A stretch of DNA of 64,000 bases from Chromatiales bacterium (ex Bugula neritina AB1) (GCA_001730015.1 MDLA01000133.1:1-64000), one strand, 5' to 3'; shown: positions 36,498 through 46,040, counted from the stretch's first letter. Numbers and translations: made by a program. Notes: generated from the sequence alone by a model not told the origin.

Positions 36498-37412
36498 TGT
36501 TTTGTATTTCGTTAGAGGACAAAAGGGTATCGGCTGGTTAGATTGATTTCTTAATCACCGCAACGATGCCCTCATAACTTCGTTGAAATAATAATATTCA
36601 GGAAAAGTAACACCTCCATCGTACTGATCTGATGCTGTTATGTGTGTTAATTCAGTGAGTTGATTGAATTCAATTTTTAAAGATGAATTGTTGTGGTTAT
36701 TGGCAGTTCCGGCATCAATTGCATGATTTTCCTCGGAGATATCCTGGTGTAGTCCTCTTGCTCTTGTGTCACAGCAATCGGGTGGATTGGCGGTAAACGG
36801 CGCTAAAGTCGCGTGCTGCGGCAGTTAGTAATCAACTTGGTGATCGTACTTGAGGTGCATCTGCCATTGCAATTCTTCATTGGTAGTGGTTTTAGTGGTG
36901 GACATTTTCGCCAGTAGTGGAGTGGAATGTCGTGTGGCGCACCATCCTTCTCCGGTTCGTAGTGGTTGTGTCTGGCCGATTCCGGAGTAGAAAAATGTTT
37001 CCAGCTCAGCGGACGGTCCGGTGATGCTTTCCGTAGCCATTTTAGCGCGGGGCCTAACCAGGGGAGATGCTATTCGGTTTCTAATACCCCACTCAATGAT
37101 ATTGTCGTTGCAGTTTTGGTTGGGGTGGTTTGCCGGTTTATTTGCAGCAGCTACATGGGTATTTACATCATAGTGTTGCTGTGGATTGGTCTGGTGTTGA
37201 ACATAAAAGGTTGGTGTGACTTATTACGGATGCAGTTGAATGGCGAGACTACTCTGTGGTTTGATCAGGGAGAATGCGAGAGTTTGGTAAAATAGATGAC
37301 TCTGGAAGCAGAAAATGTAGAGAGGGGTATTTTTGAGACTTACCCTCAGATTTTATTTAGGTCAATCCGGGTTTATTTCTCAGATTTTATTTGTCTATTT
37401 CTCAGAGTCTAT
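36498..37412. other. Long AT-rich intergenic region with doubtful small ORFs
   Basis: About 915 bases without a recognised gene. A reverse frame at 36825-37040 (71 aa) has protein-like composition but no family I know. A forward frame at 36966-37295 ends in a hydrophobic segment (YIIVLLWIGLVLNI) followed by NGETTLWFDQGECESLV, possibly a decayed membrane protein. Near the right end CTCAGATTTTATTT occurs twice (37345-37358 and 37379-37392) within an AT-rich repeat-like patch. Confidence 0.35.
37345..37392. repeat. Short direct repeat CTCAGATTTTATTT
   Basis: Two identical 14-base copies at 37345-37358 and 37379-37392, with related CTATTTCTCAGA units after them. It lies just beyond the stop of the ABC ATPase gene. 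Function unknown; slippage is likely. Confidence 0.6.
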
Positions 37413-38507
37413 TTATCCGGGTTGTTGCAGAAGGTGCGCGCTGGAGCTTTTCCAGTTTAAGTAGAAAGTACCGCCGTCGGTGTGATTCAGCGTGGCCAGT
37501 TCACGTTCCTGAAGCTGTACCTTAAACTCTGTTCCGTCAGTGGTTTCAAGAAAGAGAGTGACAACCGAGCCGATAAATTCTTCGGAAATCAGTGTGCAGA
37601 CGACTCCGTTTTCAGTATTCCTATCGACTCGCGATATTTCAACGAGATCTGCGGCGATAACAAATGTTGCATCATCGCCTGGTGTCAGGCTGGCGTGTTC
37701 TTCGGTGGTCTGGATACTGAATGCACCAACGGGGGATTCCATATAAACGAGACCAGATTCGATTCCAGAGACTTTGCCTCCTACAATATTATTTCGCCCG
37801 ACAAACTCGGCAACAAAGCGGTTTGCTGGTTCTCTATATATATCTCTCGGTTTAGCGGTCTGTGCTATTTCACCATCCGACATGATAACTACTCTGTCTG
37901 CCATGGCAAAAGCTTCTGATTGAGAGTGAGTGACATAAACAAAGGTGATTCCAAGTTCGCGTTGCAACCGGGTGAGGACCGACTGCATGCGTATCACCAG
38001 ATGTGCATCAAGCGCTGAAAGTGGTTCATCGAGTAATAATAACCGGGGCTCGATAACAAGTGATCTGGCTAGCGCAACGCGTTGCTTCTGTCCGCCTGAG
38101 AGTGTTTCGACGTTTCGTTCTGCAAACTCAGCGACGCCTAATCGTTCGAGCCAGTCCAGTGCTTTTTTTCGCCTTGTCGTGGCATCCTGATTGCGCATTT
38201 TTAGGCCGAACTCGACGTTTTCGCGGACGTTTAGAAAAGGAAACAAAGCCAAAGACTGCCAGACCAGCGGGGTGTCACGCTCATGGGGGCGGACATCGTT
38301 CATCAATTGACCGTCTATAGTGATTGAGCCTGAAGTTGGTTTTTCCAGACCGGCCAGCATGCGCAATGTGGTTGTTTTGCCGCATCCGGATGGTCCCATT
38401 ATGGCGATAAACTCACCGGCATCTATGCTGAGGTCCATACTTTTTACGGCGACAAAATCACCAAAGTGCTTGGCTACGCTTTCAAAGGTGACTAAGGGGT
38501 TGCTCAT
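37413..38507 (-). CDS. Polyamine-type ABC transporter ATPase (PotA-like)
   Basis: The 364-residue ATPase has Walker A GPSGCGKTT (38-46), signature LSGGQKQR, Walker B LLLLDEP, the His switch in YVTHSQSEA, and a C-terminal TOBE domain (about 285-355), as in PotA/FbpC-type importers. It drives uptake through the two permeases encoded just upstream. ATG at 38507 overlaps the preceding permease stop by four bases (ATGA). Substrate class (putrescine, spermidine or another cation) is not fixed by the ATPase. Confidence 0.88.
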   Translation of the reverse strand: MSNPLVTFESVAKHFGDFVAVKSMDLSIDAGEFIAIMGPSGCGKTTTLRMLAGLEKPTSGSITIDGQLMNDVRPHERDTPLVWQSLALFPFLNVRENVEFGLKMRNQDATTRRKKALDWLERLGVAEFAERNVETLSGGQKQRVALARSLVIEPRLLLLDEPLSALDAHLVIRMQSVLTRLQRELGITFVYVTHSQSEAFAMADRVVIMSDGEIAQTAKPRDIYREPANRFVAEFVGRNNIVGGKVSGIESGLVYMESPVGAFSIQTTEEHASLTPGDDATFVIAADLVEISRVDRNTENGVVCTLISEEFIGSVVTLFLETTDGTEFKVQLQERELATLNHTDGGTFYLNWKSSSAHLLQQPG

Positions 38508-39301
38508 GAGAAAGTCTTGCTCTGGCGGACGGTGAAAAATACCTGGGCTATGATTACCAGTGTCATTGATACTAGAAATACAAAGGTGCCGATTGCATTG
38601 ACCTGTGGATCAATATTGCCCTGAACAATCTCCAGTATAAGGACAGGTACGGTTTTGTTCAGTCCCGATACAAACCAGGCAATAGCGAACTCGTCGAATG
38701 AGACTGCAGCGGTGAGAAACAAAGAAGAAATGATAGAAGGTTTGCAGAAGGGGATAATAACTTCCCGCATGGCCCGCCATTCACTGGCGCCAAGATTCCA
38801 GGCTGCTGATTCAAGATCTTTGTCCATCTGATTTAGTCGCAAACGACAGATGGCCATTGCAAACGGGGCGGTTAAAACACTATGAGCAATAATAATTGAC
38901 CACAGCTGGCCTGAGGCGCCGATCTTTGAAAACCAGGCCAGCATAGCCAGAGCCATAATAATTAACGGGATAGTTGGTGGTAACAACACCAGCGCCAGAT
39001 AGGCACTTTTGAAGCGGAAATTGTAGCGATAGTCGGTGTAGGCTGTGCAAAATCCAAGTACCGTTGCAATAACGGCGGTGCAGCTGGAGACAACAATACT
39101 ATTGCGAATGGCGGTCCAGACATCGGGGTCTGCCCAGATCGTTTCGTACCAATGCAGTGTGAAAGATTCAAGCGGAATGGTTGGAAAGCGTGCAGAATTA
39201 AAAGAAAATACAACACTGAAAAGAATCGGGGCAAACACAAAAACGAACAATAGCAAGGTGTATCCGCGCAGTGTCCAGGAAAGCAGAAAATCGTTTTTCA
39301 T
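38504..39301 (-). CDS. Polyamine-type ABC transporter permease (PotC-like)
   Basis: The 265-residue membrane protein starts with ATG 39301 (MKNDFLLSWTLRGYTLLLF) and overlaps the upstream permease stop by four bases. It has six membrane helices and the EAA loop LESAAWNLGASEWRAMREVIIPF, as in PotC. A reading from 39400 would run far into the preceding gene and is rejected. It pairs with the PotB-like protein to form the channel. Confidence 0.87.
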   Translation of the reverse strand: MKNDFLLSWTLRGYTLLLFVFVFAPILFSVVFSFNSARFPTIPLESFTLHWYETIWADPDVWTAIRNSIVVSSCTAVIATVLGFCTAYTDYRYNFRFKSAYLALVLLPPTIPLIIMALAMLAWFSKIGASGQLWSIIIAHSVLTAPFAMAICRLRLNQMDKDLESAAWNLGASEWRAMREVIIPFCKPSIISSLFLTAAVSFDEFAIAWFVSGLNKTVPVLILEIVQGNIDPQVNAIGTFVFLVSMTLVIIAQVFFTVRQSKTFS

Positions 39302-40182
39302 CGGCTTGCTCGCTTGCGGTAAGCCAGCGCCAGTGCCGCAAAGGCGATGGTAATCAGTGTGATCATCATAACAACGGCTACAACTGCTGCGCGTGGCCAC
39401 TGCTGCCCGGACTTTGTAGTGTCTATAATTAATATCGGGAGTGTTGGTGGCTTTGATCCGCCGAGGTAATAGGGGCTGACAAAATCACCAAACGATAAAA
39501 TAAAGCAAAACAGTGCGGCAACAATCAAACCTGTTTTGGCTAATGGGATGATTACCCGGTATACAGCTTTGAACGGTGTGCAGCCCAGATTGAAGGCTGC
39601 CTGAATAAGGTTTCGATCTATATTTGACAGTGCGAACGTCTGCAGAACCACAACAAGTGGCAAGGTGAGTGTCATGTAGCCGACAAGTGTGCCGAATTTA
39701 GTATTCAGCATGGTATAGGGCCCCAGGCCGATATGGGCCAGTAAGGCGTTAACTACCCCGCTTTCGGCAAGAATGACGTACCAGGAAAATATTCGCACCA
39801 GGTAACTGGTGAAAAACGGGATGATCAAAAGGAAAAGTGCCCATCGCCGCACAGCGGGCGATACCTTAAATGCCAGCGCAAATGCGGCCGGAAACGCTAG
39901 AACCGAAGTTACTACGGTGGAAAGAGTGGCCAGTGCCAGAGTGAGAAAGTAGCTGTCCCAGAAATAGCCGCGGGTTAGCATCTTCTGCCAGTTTTTAAAT
40001 TCGAAGGCTTCTTCCATCCGGTAGTTTTTCACCAGAAAGAAAGACATGGCGACCATGAATATAAGCGGGCCCAGAAAAAACAGTGCCTGCCAGATAATAA
40101 TGGGAACGCGCCAGGTGGTGGCGTATCCGTTAAACCACTTGCGGGCGGGGGGGCGTGCTGTGGGCAATGGTCTAGCCTGCAA
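39298..40182 (-). CDS. Polyamine-type ABC transporter permease (PotB-like)
   Basis: The 294-residue protein has six helices, the N-terminal segment of PotB-type permeases (WQALFFLGPLIFMVAMSF) and the EAA loop NLIQAAFNLGCTPFKAVYRVIIPL. The start codon appears to be TTG at 40182 with a weak ribosome site; no ATG lies near the true N-terminus. It follows the binding-protein gene by about 220 bases that contain small hairpins. Confidence 0.85.
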   Translation of the reverse strand: MQARPLPTARPPARKWFNGYATTWRVPIIIWQALFFLGPLIFMVAMSFFLVKNYRMEEAFEFKNWQKMLTRGYFWDSYFLTLALATLSTVVTSVLAFPAAFALAFKVSPAVRRWALFLLIIPFFTSYLVRIFSWYVILAESGVVNALLAHIGLGPYTMLNTKFGTLVGYMTLTLPLVVVLQTFALSNIDRNLIQAAFNLGCTPFKAVYRVIIPLAKTGLIVAALFCFILSFGDFVSPYYLGGSKPPTLPILIIDTTKSGQQWPRAAVVAVVMMITLITIAFAALALAYRKRASR

Positions 40183-40402
40183 TTTTGTTTTGTATGAGTT
40201 TTGCTGCTATAGAAACTTGCATTTCTATAGACAGGTTTGCATTAGATTTTCGTTGTTGCCGGATATGGCCGGTATGGCTGGCAGTAGCCAAAGGGTTTAA
40301 TAAATTGGCGTTTGTAACTGCGTTTGAGCTATATGATACAGTCACAGGTTTATGACCCGGAAATTTCCAGCTGCGCGGACGTCCCTGTCCGGCACGGATC
40401 AA
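40183..40402. promoter_or_regulatory. Intercistronic region with small hairpins
   Basis: Between binding-protein and permease genes. It contains stem CGGAC-(gtccct)-GTCCG and the palindrome GGAAATTTCC near its right end. These may reduce read-through so that the binding protein is made in excess; no T-run is present, so the role is inferred. Confidence 0.4.
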
Positions 40403-41542
40403 TCAAGCGTTTTTATACTCCGACCAGTAGTCGTTCCAGTCTTCCAGAGATTGCTGCTGCGGGATGTCGCGATAGTGAATTCTGCCTTCGTTGATCAAGG
40501 CTATCGGCTCGTTGGCCATGCCTTCGATCTGATGGGAGCGTTCCGCTTCTTTTCTGTCGACTTCAATTAATTTGGCGCGGCCGGCCCTGGTGACGCAAAA
40601 GCCCGGGTAAGCGGCCATCTGCGCGGATTTCACTTGTCCGGCAGGAGACATCATGTATTGAATGAATTTCTTAACCTCATCGGCTTTTTCCGACCCTTTG
40701 CCAATGCTGTAGCTCTCGGTAAACTGGATGCCGCCTTCCTTCGGGATGACCGAGGCAACCGGAGCGCCGTCTTTTTCCAACACGCCGGTAATCCAGTCAC
40801 CGATGCCGCACATCGCGAGCATTTCGCCGTTTTTCAGCGAATTAAATGTTCCGCCGTAGTCGAAGAAACCACCGACCTGTGGGCGCAGACTGGTTGTGGT
40901 TTCCTGCAGTTTGCTCCATTTGTCGTCATCAAGATCCCACAGTGAGGGGCCGTTGCCGTCATACAGGCTCATCATTCCAAGGTTTGGCAGGTGCCAGTCG
41001 AAGTGACCGACTTTGCCTTTGAGTTCCGGTTTCCAGAAGCATTTATAGCTGGCAGCTTCCTCTGCAGTTACTGCCGTTGTGTTGTATGAAACTCCGAGGT
41101 GGCCTCCGCGAAGCATCATTGAAAACAACTTGCCGTCTTTCCAGTGGCCGGGGAACTGAGTGAAATCTTCATGCAGCATATCGTCGAACGGATAGTCTGC
41201 AGCGTTCATTTCCTCAATGTAGCCTGCTGCGTTAAGTTGCTGCACAAACTCTGCATCGGACAGAATCAGGTCATAGGTGCCCGGAGGTGACTGTGCGATC
41301 AGGGCCAGCATGTTATCGCCACCGGCGTAATACTTAGGCTTGAACTTAACGTTATTTGCGGCTTCGTACTCGGCAACTACATCGGGCTCGCCGTGACCGT
41401 ACCAGGCCAACATGTTGATTTCTGTAACATTCGCCCATGCCCGGCTGATATAGGGTGCACCGAGAATGGTGGCACCACCGTATTTGAGTAGTTTGCGTCG
41501 ACCGGGAGAGGCCACTTTTTTCTCGGTATTTTGATCTTGCAT
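40403..41542 (-). CDS. Polyamine-type ABC transporter binding protein, Tat-exported (PotD/F-like)
   Basis: The product (379 residues from ATG 41542) has a twin-arginine-like signal (GRRKLLKYGGATILGAP) and the extracellular solute-binding pattern of the PotD/PotF group (INMLAWYGHGEPDVVAEYEA, YDLILSDAEFVQQL, GDWITGVLEKDGAPVASVIP, GGIQFTESYSIGKGS). An alternative GTG start at 41572 has an AGGTGG upstream and would add ten residues. Polyamine, betaine-like or other cationic ligands are possible. It is divergent from the BtpA and phosphoribosyltransferase genes, so the transported compound may be related to their pathway (inference). Confidence 0.85.
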   Translation of the reverse strand: MQDQNTEKKVASPGRRKLLKYGGATILGAPYISRAWANVTEINMLAWYGHGEPDVVAEYEAANNVKFKPKYYAGGDNMLALIAQSPPGTYDLILSDAEFVQQLNAAGYIEEMNAADYPFDDMLHEDFTQFPGHWKDGKLFSMMLRGGHLGVSYNTTAVTAEEAASYKCFWKPELKGKVGHFDWHLPNLGMMSLYDGNGPSLWDLDDDKWSKLQETTTSLRPQVGGFFDYGGTFNSLKNGEMLAMCGIGDWITGVLEKDGAPVASVIPKEGGIQFTESYSIGKGSEKADEVKKFIQYMMSPAGQVKSAQMAAYPGFCVTRAGRAKLIEVDRKEAERSHQIEGMANEPIALINEGRIHYRDIPQQQSLEDWNDYWSEYKNA

Positions 41543-41572
41543 AATTTCAATTATCCCTGGTTGGTTATCCAC

Positions 41573-42020
41573 TTTACCACCTGGCGGACTTTAGCTGTTC
41601 GGTTGCACCGGCTCCTGCAGTAGTTGGCTGGTATGCCCGGCACAGGTGCTGGTGCGCTTTGATACTTTCTGGTTTGGATGCTCTACTACTTGCAAGTACG
41701 TATTGTACGGGCAAACCGGGTGAATTTTCTCCATGCACGAGACGGGTCGTGTCATGAATAAGACAGCTGGCATGCGGTGCATGGTACGTACTCGCTGTGT
41801 TGACTGCCACCGGTAAACTGCTCGCAGGAACGGCTCATTGGCTGAAACTATATCATTATTATTATGCTGGCGCCTTTAGGCTGCTATCCAGCAAGCCGGT
41901 TCATGGTTATACTAGCGCTGGCCGCCGGGAATTATTCTGGAAGGAAAAGGCGTGGCTGTTGAGCGTTGTCTGGATGTGAGTTTTCGAAAAGCAGCAACGC
42001 GAAGTTTTTGACAGATTCTT
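41573..42020. promoter_or_regulatory. Divergent intergenic region
   Basis: About 450 bases between the importer (reverse) and the BtpA gene (forward), presumably holding both promoters. No gene, repeat family or clear operator was found. The tri-nucleotide run ATTATTATTATG near 41860 is only low complexity. Confidence 0.4.
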
Positions 42021-42797
42021 GTGGTTGAATTTCAGCTGGTGAAAGCCGGGATACGGGTTTTGGATAGAGAAAAATTCAGACAGAATTTTGGTGGCAGGGG
42101 CGTGGCTGTTCTGCCCGTGATTCATGTTCTTGACAACCAGCAGGCTGAACGCAATATCGAACGGGCCAGGGATGGTGGCTGTCCGGGTGTGTTTTTGATC
42201 AATCACGATTTCCCGTATGAGCGGTTTCTTCCGATTATCCGGCATTGCCGGTTGTGCTTTCCTGACTATTGGATCGGAGTGAATTTTCTTGCGGTTACGG
42301 GGAAAACAGCGTTTCCGATTTTAGCTGAACTGCGAGACGAAGGTGTCCGTGTCGACGCCTATTGGGCAGACGATGCCCGTATTGATGAAAAAAAACCGGT
42401 AGATAATCAACCGGAGGCATCCGAGATTGCCGGTGTACGGAATGATTGCAATTGGAACGGTTTGTATTTTGGCGGCACTGCATTTAAAAAGCAGCGGGAG
42501 ATCGATCCGGCCGATTACGCCCGAAGTGCGACTATTGCGTGTGAGTACATGGATGTTGTAACCACTTCAGGCATTGCAACTGGGCATTCGGCTGACCTTG
42601 GTAAGATCGAAACTTTCCGGCGTGCCTGTGGTGATTCTCCGGTAGCGCTGGCATCCGGTATTACACCTGAGAATGTTTCAGACTATGCGCCCTGGGTTGA
42701 TGCGGTACTGGTGGCTACGGGAATCAATATCAGAGACGATTTCTACACAATCGATCCGGCCAGGCTGGCAGCGTTATTGAGCCAGATTAGCCATTGA
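42021..42797 (+). CDS. BtpA/SgcQ-family TIM-barrel protein
   Basis: The 258-residue protein shows the BtpA pattern: VAVLPVIHVLDNQQAERNIERARDGGCPGVFLINHD, YWIGVNFLAV, DAYWADDARID, and the late TTSGIATGHSADLGKIE and ASGITPENVSDYAPWVDAVLVATGI segments with a phosphate-binding GIxxxN-type loop. Members are TIM barrels of mostly unknown activity; BtpA affects photosystem I stability in cyanobacteria. Next to a PRPP-using enzyme it may act in nucleoside or pentose phosphate chemistry (inference). It starts with GTG at 42021; no clear ribosome site. Confidence 0.8.
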   Translation: MVEFQLVKAGIRVLDREKFRQNFGGRGVAVLPVIHVLDNQQAERNIERARDGGCPGVFLINHDFPYERFLPIIRHCRLCFPDYWIGVNFLAVTGKTAFPILAELRDEGVRVDAYWADDARIDEKKPVDNQPEASEIAGVRNDCNWNGLYFGGTAFKKQREIDPADYARSATIACEYMDVVTTSGIATGHSADLGKIETFRRACGDSPVALASGITPENVSDYAPWVDAVLVATGINIRDDFYTIDPARLAALLSQISH

Positions 42798-42836
42798 ACC
42801 CTTCAACAGCGAACTGATGAAAATGGAATCGAAACT

Positions 42837-43451
42837 ATGAACAAAGGCCCGAGAGACAATCGCTGGTATTTCAGGTTGATGGCCCCTAATACCAAAGGTG
42901 AAAAGTTTGCCTGGCTGGACCCGACTTCAATCTATATCAACGGGGCGGCGTTTCATGATTTGCTCGATGACTTATGCAATGACCTCACGCTGGAATCGAT
43001 AGATGTGGTAGCCGGTCTTGATGCGATGGGGTTTGTGTTAGGTGCCGGAATTGCTACGCGCATTGGCAAGGGGTTTCTGCCAATACGTAAAGCCGGCAAG
43101 CTTTGTGTGCAAACTGATTCGGCCTCATTTAAAAATTATTCAGGCCGGACGCAGGATATGGAAATGCGTCTGCCGGCATTTGCTCCCGGCACGCGAGTGC
43201 TGCTGGTTGATCAATGGGTGGAAACCGGCGGCACAATGCATGGTGCGGTGCAATTGGTGGAACAGCAGGGCGGTCATGTTGCCGGAATGGCGGCGATTGT
43301 TATGGAAGAAAATGAGCAAACCAATGCGTATAGAGAAAAGTACAGCTGTGTAACAGCCATTCTGCCAGGTACGGACTGGCAACAGCAGTGCAATGCTCAA
43401 TACCTTGAGAGCTTTAAAGCCTATGATCCGGAGTTGGCGTTCCCGATTTGA
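42837..43451 (+). CDS. Phosphoribosyltransferase, adenine PRTase-like
   Basis: The 204-residue protein has the PRPP-binding loop VLLVDQWVETGGT (121-133), close to the APRT form but with Gln126 in place of the usual second Asp. It also has the flexible-loop region KNYSGRTQDMEMR that shields the active site. Family enzymes join a nucleobase to PRPP. It follows the BtpA gene by 39 bases and is probably in one operon with it. Which base it uses cannot be told from sequence. Confidence 0.75.
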   Translation: MNKGPRDNRWYFRLMAPNTKGEKFAWLDPTSIYINGAAFHDLLDDLCNDLTLESIDVVAGLDAMGFVLGAGIATRIGKGFLPIRKAGKLCVQTDSASFKNYSGRTQDMEMRLPAFAPGTRVLLVDQWVETGGTMHGAVQLVEQQGGHVAGMAAIVMEENEQTNAYREKYSCVTAILPGTDWQQQCNAQYLESFKAYDPELAFPI

Positions 43452-43479
43452 AATCTGGGGTGTGGGTTGTTTTATAAAT

Positions 43480-45099
43480 CTAGCTGGAGCAGGTGAGCAT
43501 TGTGCATCCAGGTCGCTGCGTCGCCCACTCGGGGCGGCGGCTGGCGTACTTCTCAAATTCCGGCTGCTCAGAGTAGGGGTTTTGCAGTACTGCCATGAGT
43601 TCTTCTATCACTGAGTAATCACCTTGCTCAGCCGCATCGATAGCTTGCAATGCCATATAGTTGCGCAGCACATATTTTGGATTTGTGCTGTTCATCAGCT
43701 TAGTGCGTTTGGATGGATCGATGTCAGCGACACGTGCGGCCCACTGCCCCAGCCATGTATTGAATGCCTCTATTGTTGTGTCGTCGAGCGGCTTGGAATC
43801 GTAAAACGCATCTGATATCACGGCCAGCATGTCAGTGGGTTTTTCCTGCCCGCCAGCTGCTTCTATCTGTGCCAGTTTACGGAAAAACAGGGTGTAGTCT
43901 GTTGCGGTGAGTTCGAGAGTTTCCCACAGCGAGTTATATAGTGCCTTGTCTGCTGGCTGTGGATCGGTAATTCCCAGTTTCGCGGCGACAGTGTTGTTCC
44001 AGATGTTGTCGTAGTAGTCGTTGTATGTTTCCAGTACTTCCTCAAGCGGCTTAGTATTGTTGTCGAATAAAGGTAGTATGGCGTTTGCCAGGCGGTATAG
44101 ATTCCATAGTCCAATCTGCGGCTGATTGCCAAAACTGTACCGTCGATTTTGCCGGTCGACGAAATTAGGTGTCCAGCGTGGGTCGTATTCTTCCAGCCAA
44201 CCGTAGGGACCGTAGTCGATAGTGTGGCCCAGAATAGACATGTTATCTGTGTTCATTACCGCGTGGACGAATCCGACACGTTGCCAGTGAGCCATCAGTT
44301 GTGCTGTTCGCTGAAGTATCTCTTGAAACCATTGCTGGTAAACATCCGGTCCCGGTTTACCCAGATGCGGGTAGTCACGGGTAATCACGTGATCGGCCAG
44401 GGCTTTTAGTTCGTCGTGCTCGTGGTGGGCTGCGTGAATTTCAAAGTTACCGAACCGGACAAACGAGTGCGCGGCACGACATAATATTGCGCCTTGTTCA
44501 GCTTGTACGTTGCCGTCGTAGAAGACGTCTCGATCGACACTGTCGCCGGTCAGACACAAGGTGAGCGATCGGGTGGTAGGAATGCCGAGGTTGTGCATAG
44601 CTTCGGAGCACAGATACTCTCTGACTGATGAACGCAGAACGGCAAAACCGTCGCCTTGTCGCGAGTAGGGTGTCTGTCCGGCACCTTTGAGCTGCAGCGT
44701 CCAGTGCTGCCCTTCCCGGTCCTGAATTTCACCGAGCGCTATGGCGCGACCGTCGCCCAGTTGACCGGCCCAGTTACCGAATTGATGCCCGCCATACCGC
44801 ATTGCATAGGGAGTTGATCCAGCTGCGACTTCACTGCCGGTGAAAAAACGGGCGCTGGCGTCGGGGGTACCTTGGATATTCAGTCCCAGACGCTTTTCCA
44901 TGTCTGCAGACCAGGCTATTAGTGTGGGCGCGCTGGGTACCGCCGGTTGCACTTCAGACCATATTATATGCTCCTGCTGGTGGTTGCAGTCGGCCGGTAG
45001 CGGTTTCCCGGGCAGGGCTTGCGTGAAAGCGTCAGTGAGATTGAGGCCTTGTATGCCGCTGTCTGCATCTTTGGCTGGTTGCTGTGGTTGTGTTTTCAT
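43480..45099 (-). CDS. selO: Protein adenylyltransferase SelO
   Basis: The 539-residue pseudokinase has the SelO/YdiU blocks: YGGHQFGNWAGQLGDGRA, LKGAGQTPYSR, GDGFAVLRSSVREYL and NTDNMSILGHTIDYGP. It transfers AMP to protein Ser, Thr or Tyr residues and is linked to redox stress. The C-terminus ends GCTMLTCSS: a Cys sits third from the end, where animal SelO has selenocysteine. Length is normal for bacteria. The gene converges with the phosphoribosyltransferase gene and starts with ATG at 45099. Confidence 0.94.
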   Translation of the reverse strand: MKTQPQQPAKDADSGIQGLNLTDAFTQALPGKPLPADCNHQQEHIIWSEVQPAVPSAPTLIAWSADMEKRLGLNIQGTPDASARFFTGSEVAAGSTPYAMRYGGHQFGNWAGQLGDGRAIALGEIQDREGQHWTLQLKGAGQTPYSRQGDGFAVLRSSVREYLCSEAMHNLGIPTTRSLTLCLTGDSVDRDVFYDGNVQAEQGAILCRAAHSFVRFGNFEIHAAHHEHDELKALADHVITRDYPHLGKPGPDVYQQWFQEILQRTAQLMAHWQRVGFVHAVMNTDNMSILGHTIDYGPYGWLEEYDPRWTPNFVDRQNRRYSFGNQPQIGLWNLYRLANAILPLFDNNTKPLEEVLETYNDYYDNIWNNTVAAKLGITDPQPADKALYNSLWETLELTATDYTLFFRKLAQIEAAGGQEKPTDMLAVISDAFYDSKPLDDTTIEAFNTWLGQWAARVADIDPSKRTKLMNSTNPKYVLRNYMALQAIDAAEQGDYSVIEELMAVLQNPYSEQPEFEKYASRRPEWATQRPGCTMLTCSS

Positions 45100-45284
45100 A
45101 TAAGCCAGTATATAGGTTCGCTCATTCGGGTTTGCTAGAGCTTTCAGCTAAAGGATCGGTAATTGGCACGCGAAGATCCCAGTCTGCTTTGGTTAACATT
45201 ACAATGATCGATGTGTTGTAACGTTTTCGCTACAAATACACGGGTAGTGCTGGTACATTTGCGGGGTGAATCCGGAGTGTTAGT

Positions 45285-46040
45285 TTGCGCATTAAGCCAC
45301 TTATATCAGTTGCCTACCTTATTGCCGTGCCTGTGGTGCTGTTACCAGTGAGAGCAGTGGACAAGGTACCGGCGGATTACGGCGCATTGATCTCGCAATT
45401 GCAACTGCCGATACAGCACAACGCCAGAAGCTTGTCTGAGAATGAAGATCTTCTGCGGACGCGATCTTCTGGCCAGCTATTCCGATCAAATTCGTTAAAT
45501 ACGAATAACTATTCGCCTCAATCGATCGAAATATCTGACTCAGAACCACGCGCCCTCGCTTCGACCCCAATTCCCGGACAGGGTCCAGGCAGCTCAGCGG
45601 CGGTGGAGTACGTGCAGGCAGATGTGAAGGTTCAGGGAGTCCTTTCAACAACCGAATTACTGGCAGACTTAGCGGTCAAGGATAATACGGCTGAGGAAGC
45701 CACCTTAGCGGCACAGCCGTCTGAAAGTCCAAATGATAAAGAAGAAGTATGGGCCGAAATCAGCAATGCGATCGCAAGTCTGAATGAGATGGTGGGCGAC
45801 AAAATGTTCAGAGGCTTGCGGCGTACCAGTGAAAATAGAATGGATGTACGGTTGGATACGCACTATTGGCGCCGGGTGCTATACCAGACCCGTGTTGATC
45901 TCAAAAATGATATCAGCGATATCTGGCATCTGTATGTTTTGCAATACAATAACGACAACGCATCATCCGTTTTTTTTATCGATGACAGAACCGGGAAAAC
46001 GATCGATATATTTACCCGGACATCAGGCGGTAATCAGTAG
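45285..46040 (+). CDS. Exported protein of unknown function carrying an in-frame R1 repeat
   Basis: The 251-residue product has a signal peptide (LISVAYLIAVPVVLLPVRA). The start is a TTG at 45285 preceded by GGAG at a good distance. Residues about 49-100 are encoded by repeat R1-B (includes SENEDLLRTRSSGQL and NNYSPQSIEISDSE); the 153-base insertion keeps the frame. The C-terminal part (about 150-251) is compact and protein-like (EISNAIASLNEMVGDKMF, WRRVLYQTRVDLKNDI, FIDDRTGKTIDIF). I recognise no family. The repeat probably sits in a tolerant linker between the signal and the C-terminal domain. Confidence 0.6.
   Translation: MRIKPLISVAYLIAVPVVLLPVRAVDKVPADYGALISQLQLPIQHNARSLSENEDLLRTRSSGQLFRSNSLNTNNYSPQSIEISDSEPRALASTPIPGQGPGSSAAVEYVQADVKVQGVLSTTELLADLAVKDNTAEEATLAAQPSESPNDKEEVWAEISNAIASLNEMVGDKMFRGLRRTSENRMDVRLDTHYWRRVLYQTRVDLKNDISDIWHLYVLQYNNDNASSVFFIDDRTGKTIDIFTRTSGGNQ
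45430..45582 (+). repeat. Dispersed repeat R1, copy B (inside a coding region)
   Basis: About 153 bases from GCTTGTCTGAGAATGAAGAT to TTCCCGGACAGG. It shares GATCTTCTGCGGACGCGATC, GGCCAGCTATT, AATAACTATTCGCC and CCTCGCT with the other copies. It is open in the host gene's frame for its whole length. Confidence 0.85.

Noticed and set aside
36825-37295. Small frames of 71 and 109 residues on opposite strands
   Set aside because: They overlap each other, have no family likeness and no ribosome site; kept only as part of the intergenic description.
41855-41870. ATTATTATTATG run before the BtpA gene
   Set aside because: Simple low-complexity sequence without symmetry or conservation evidence.
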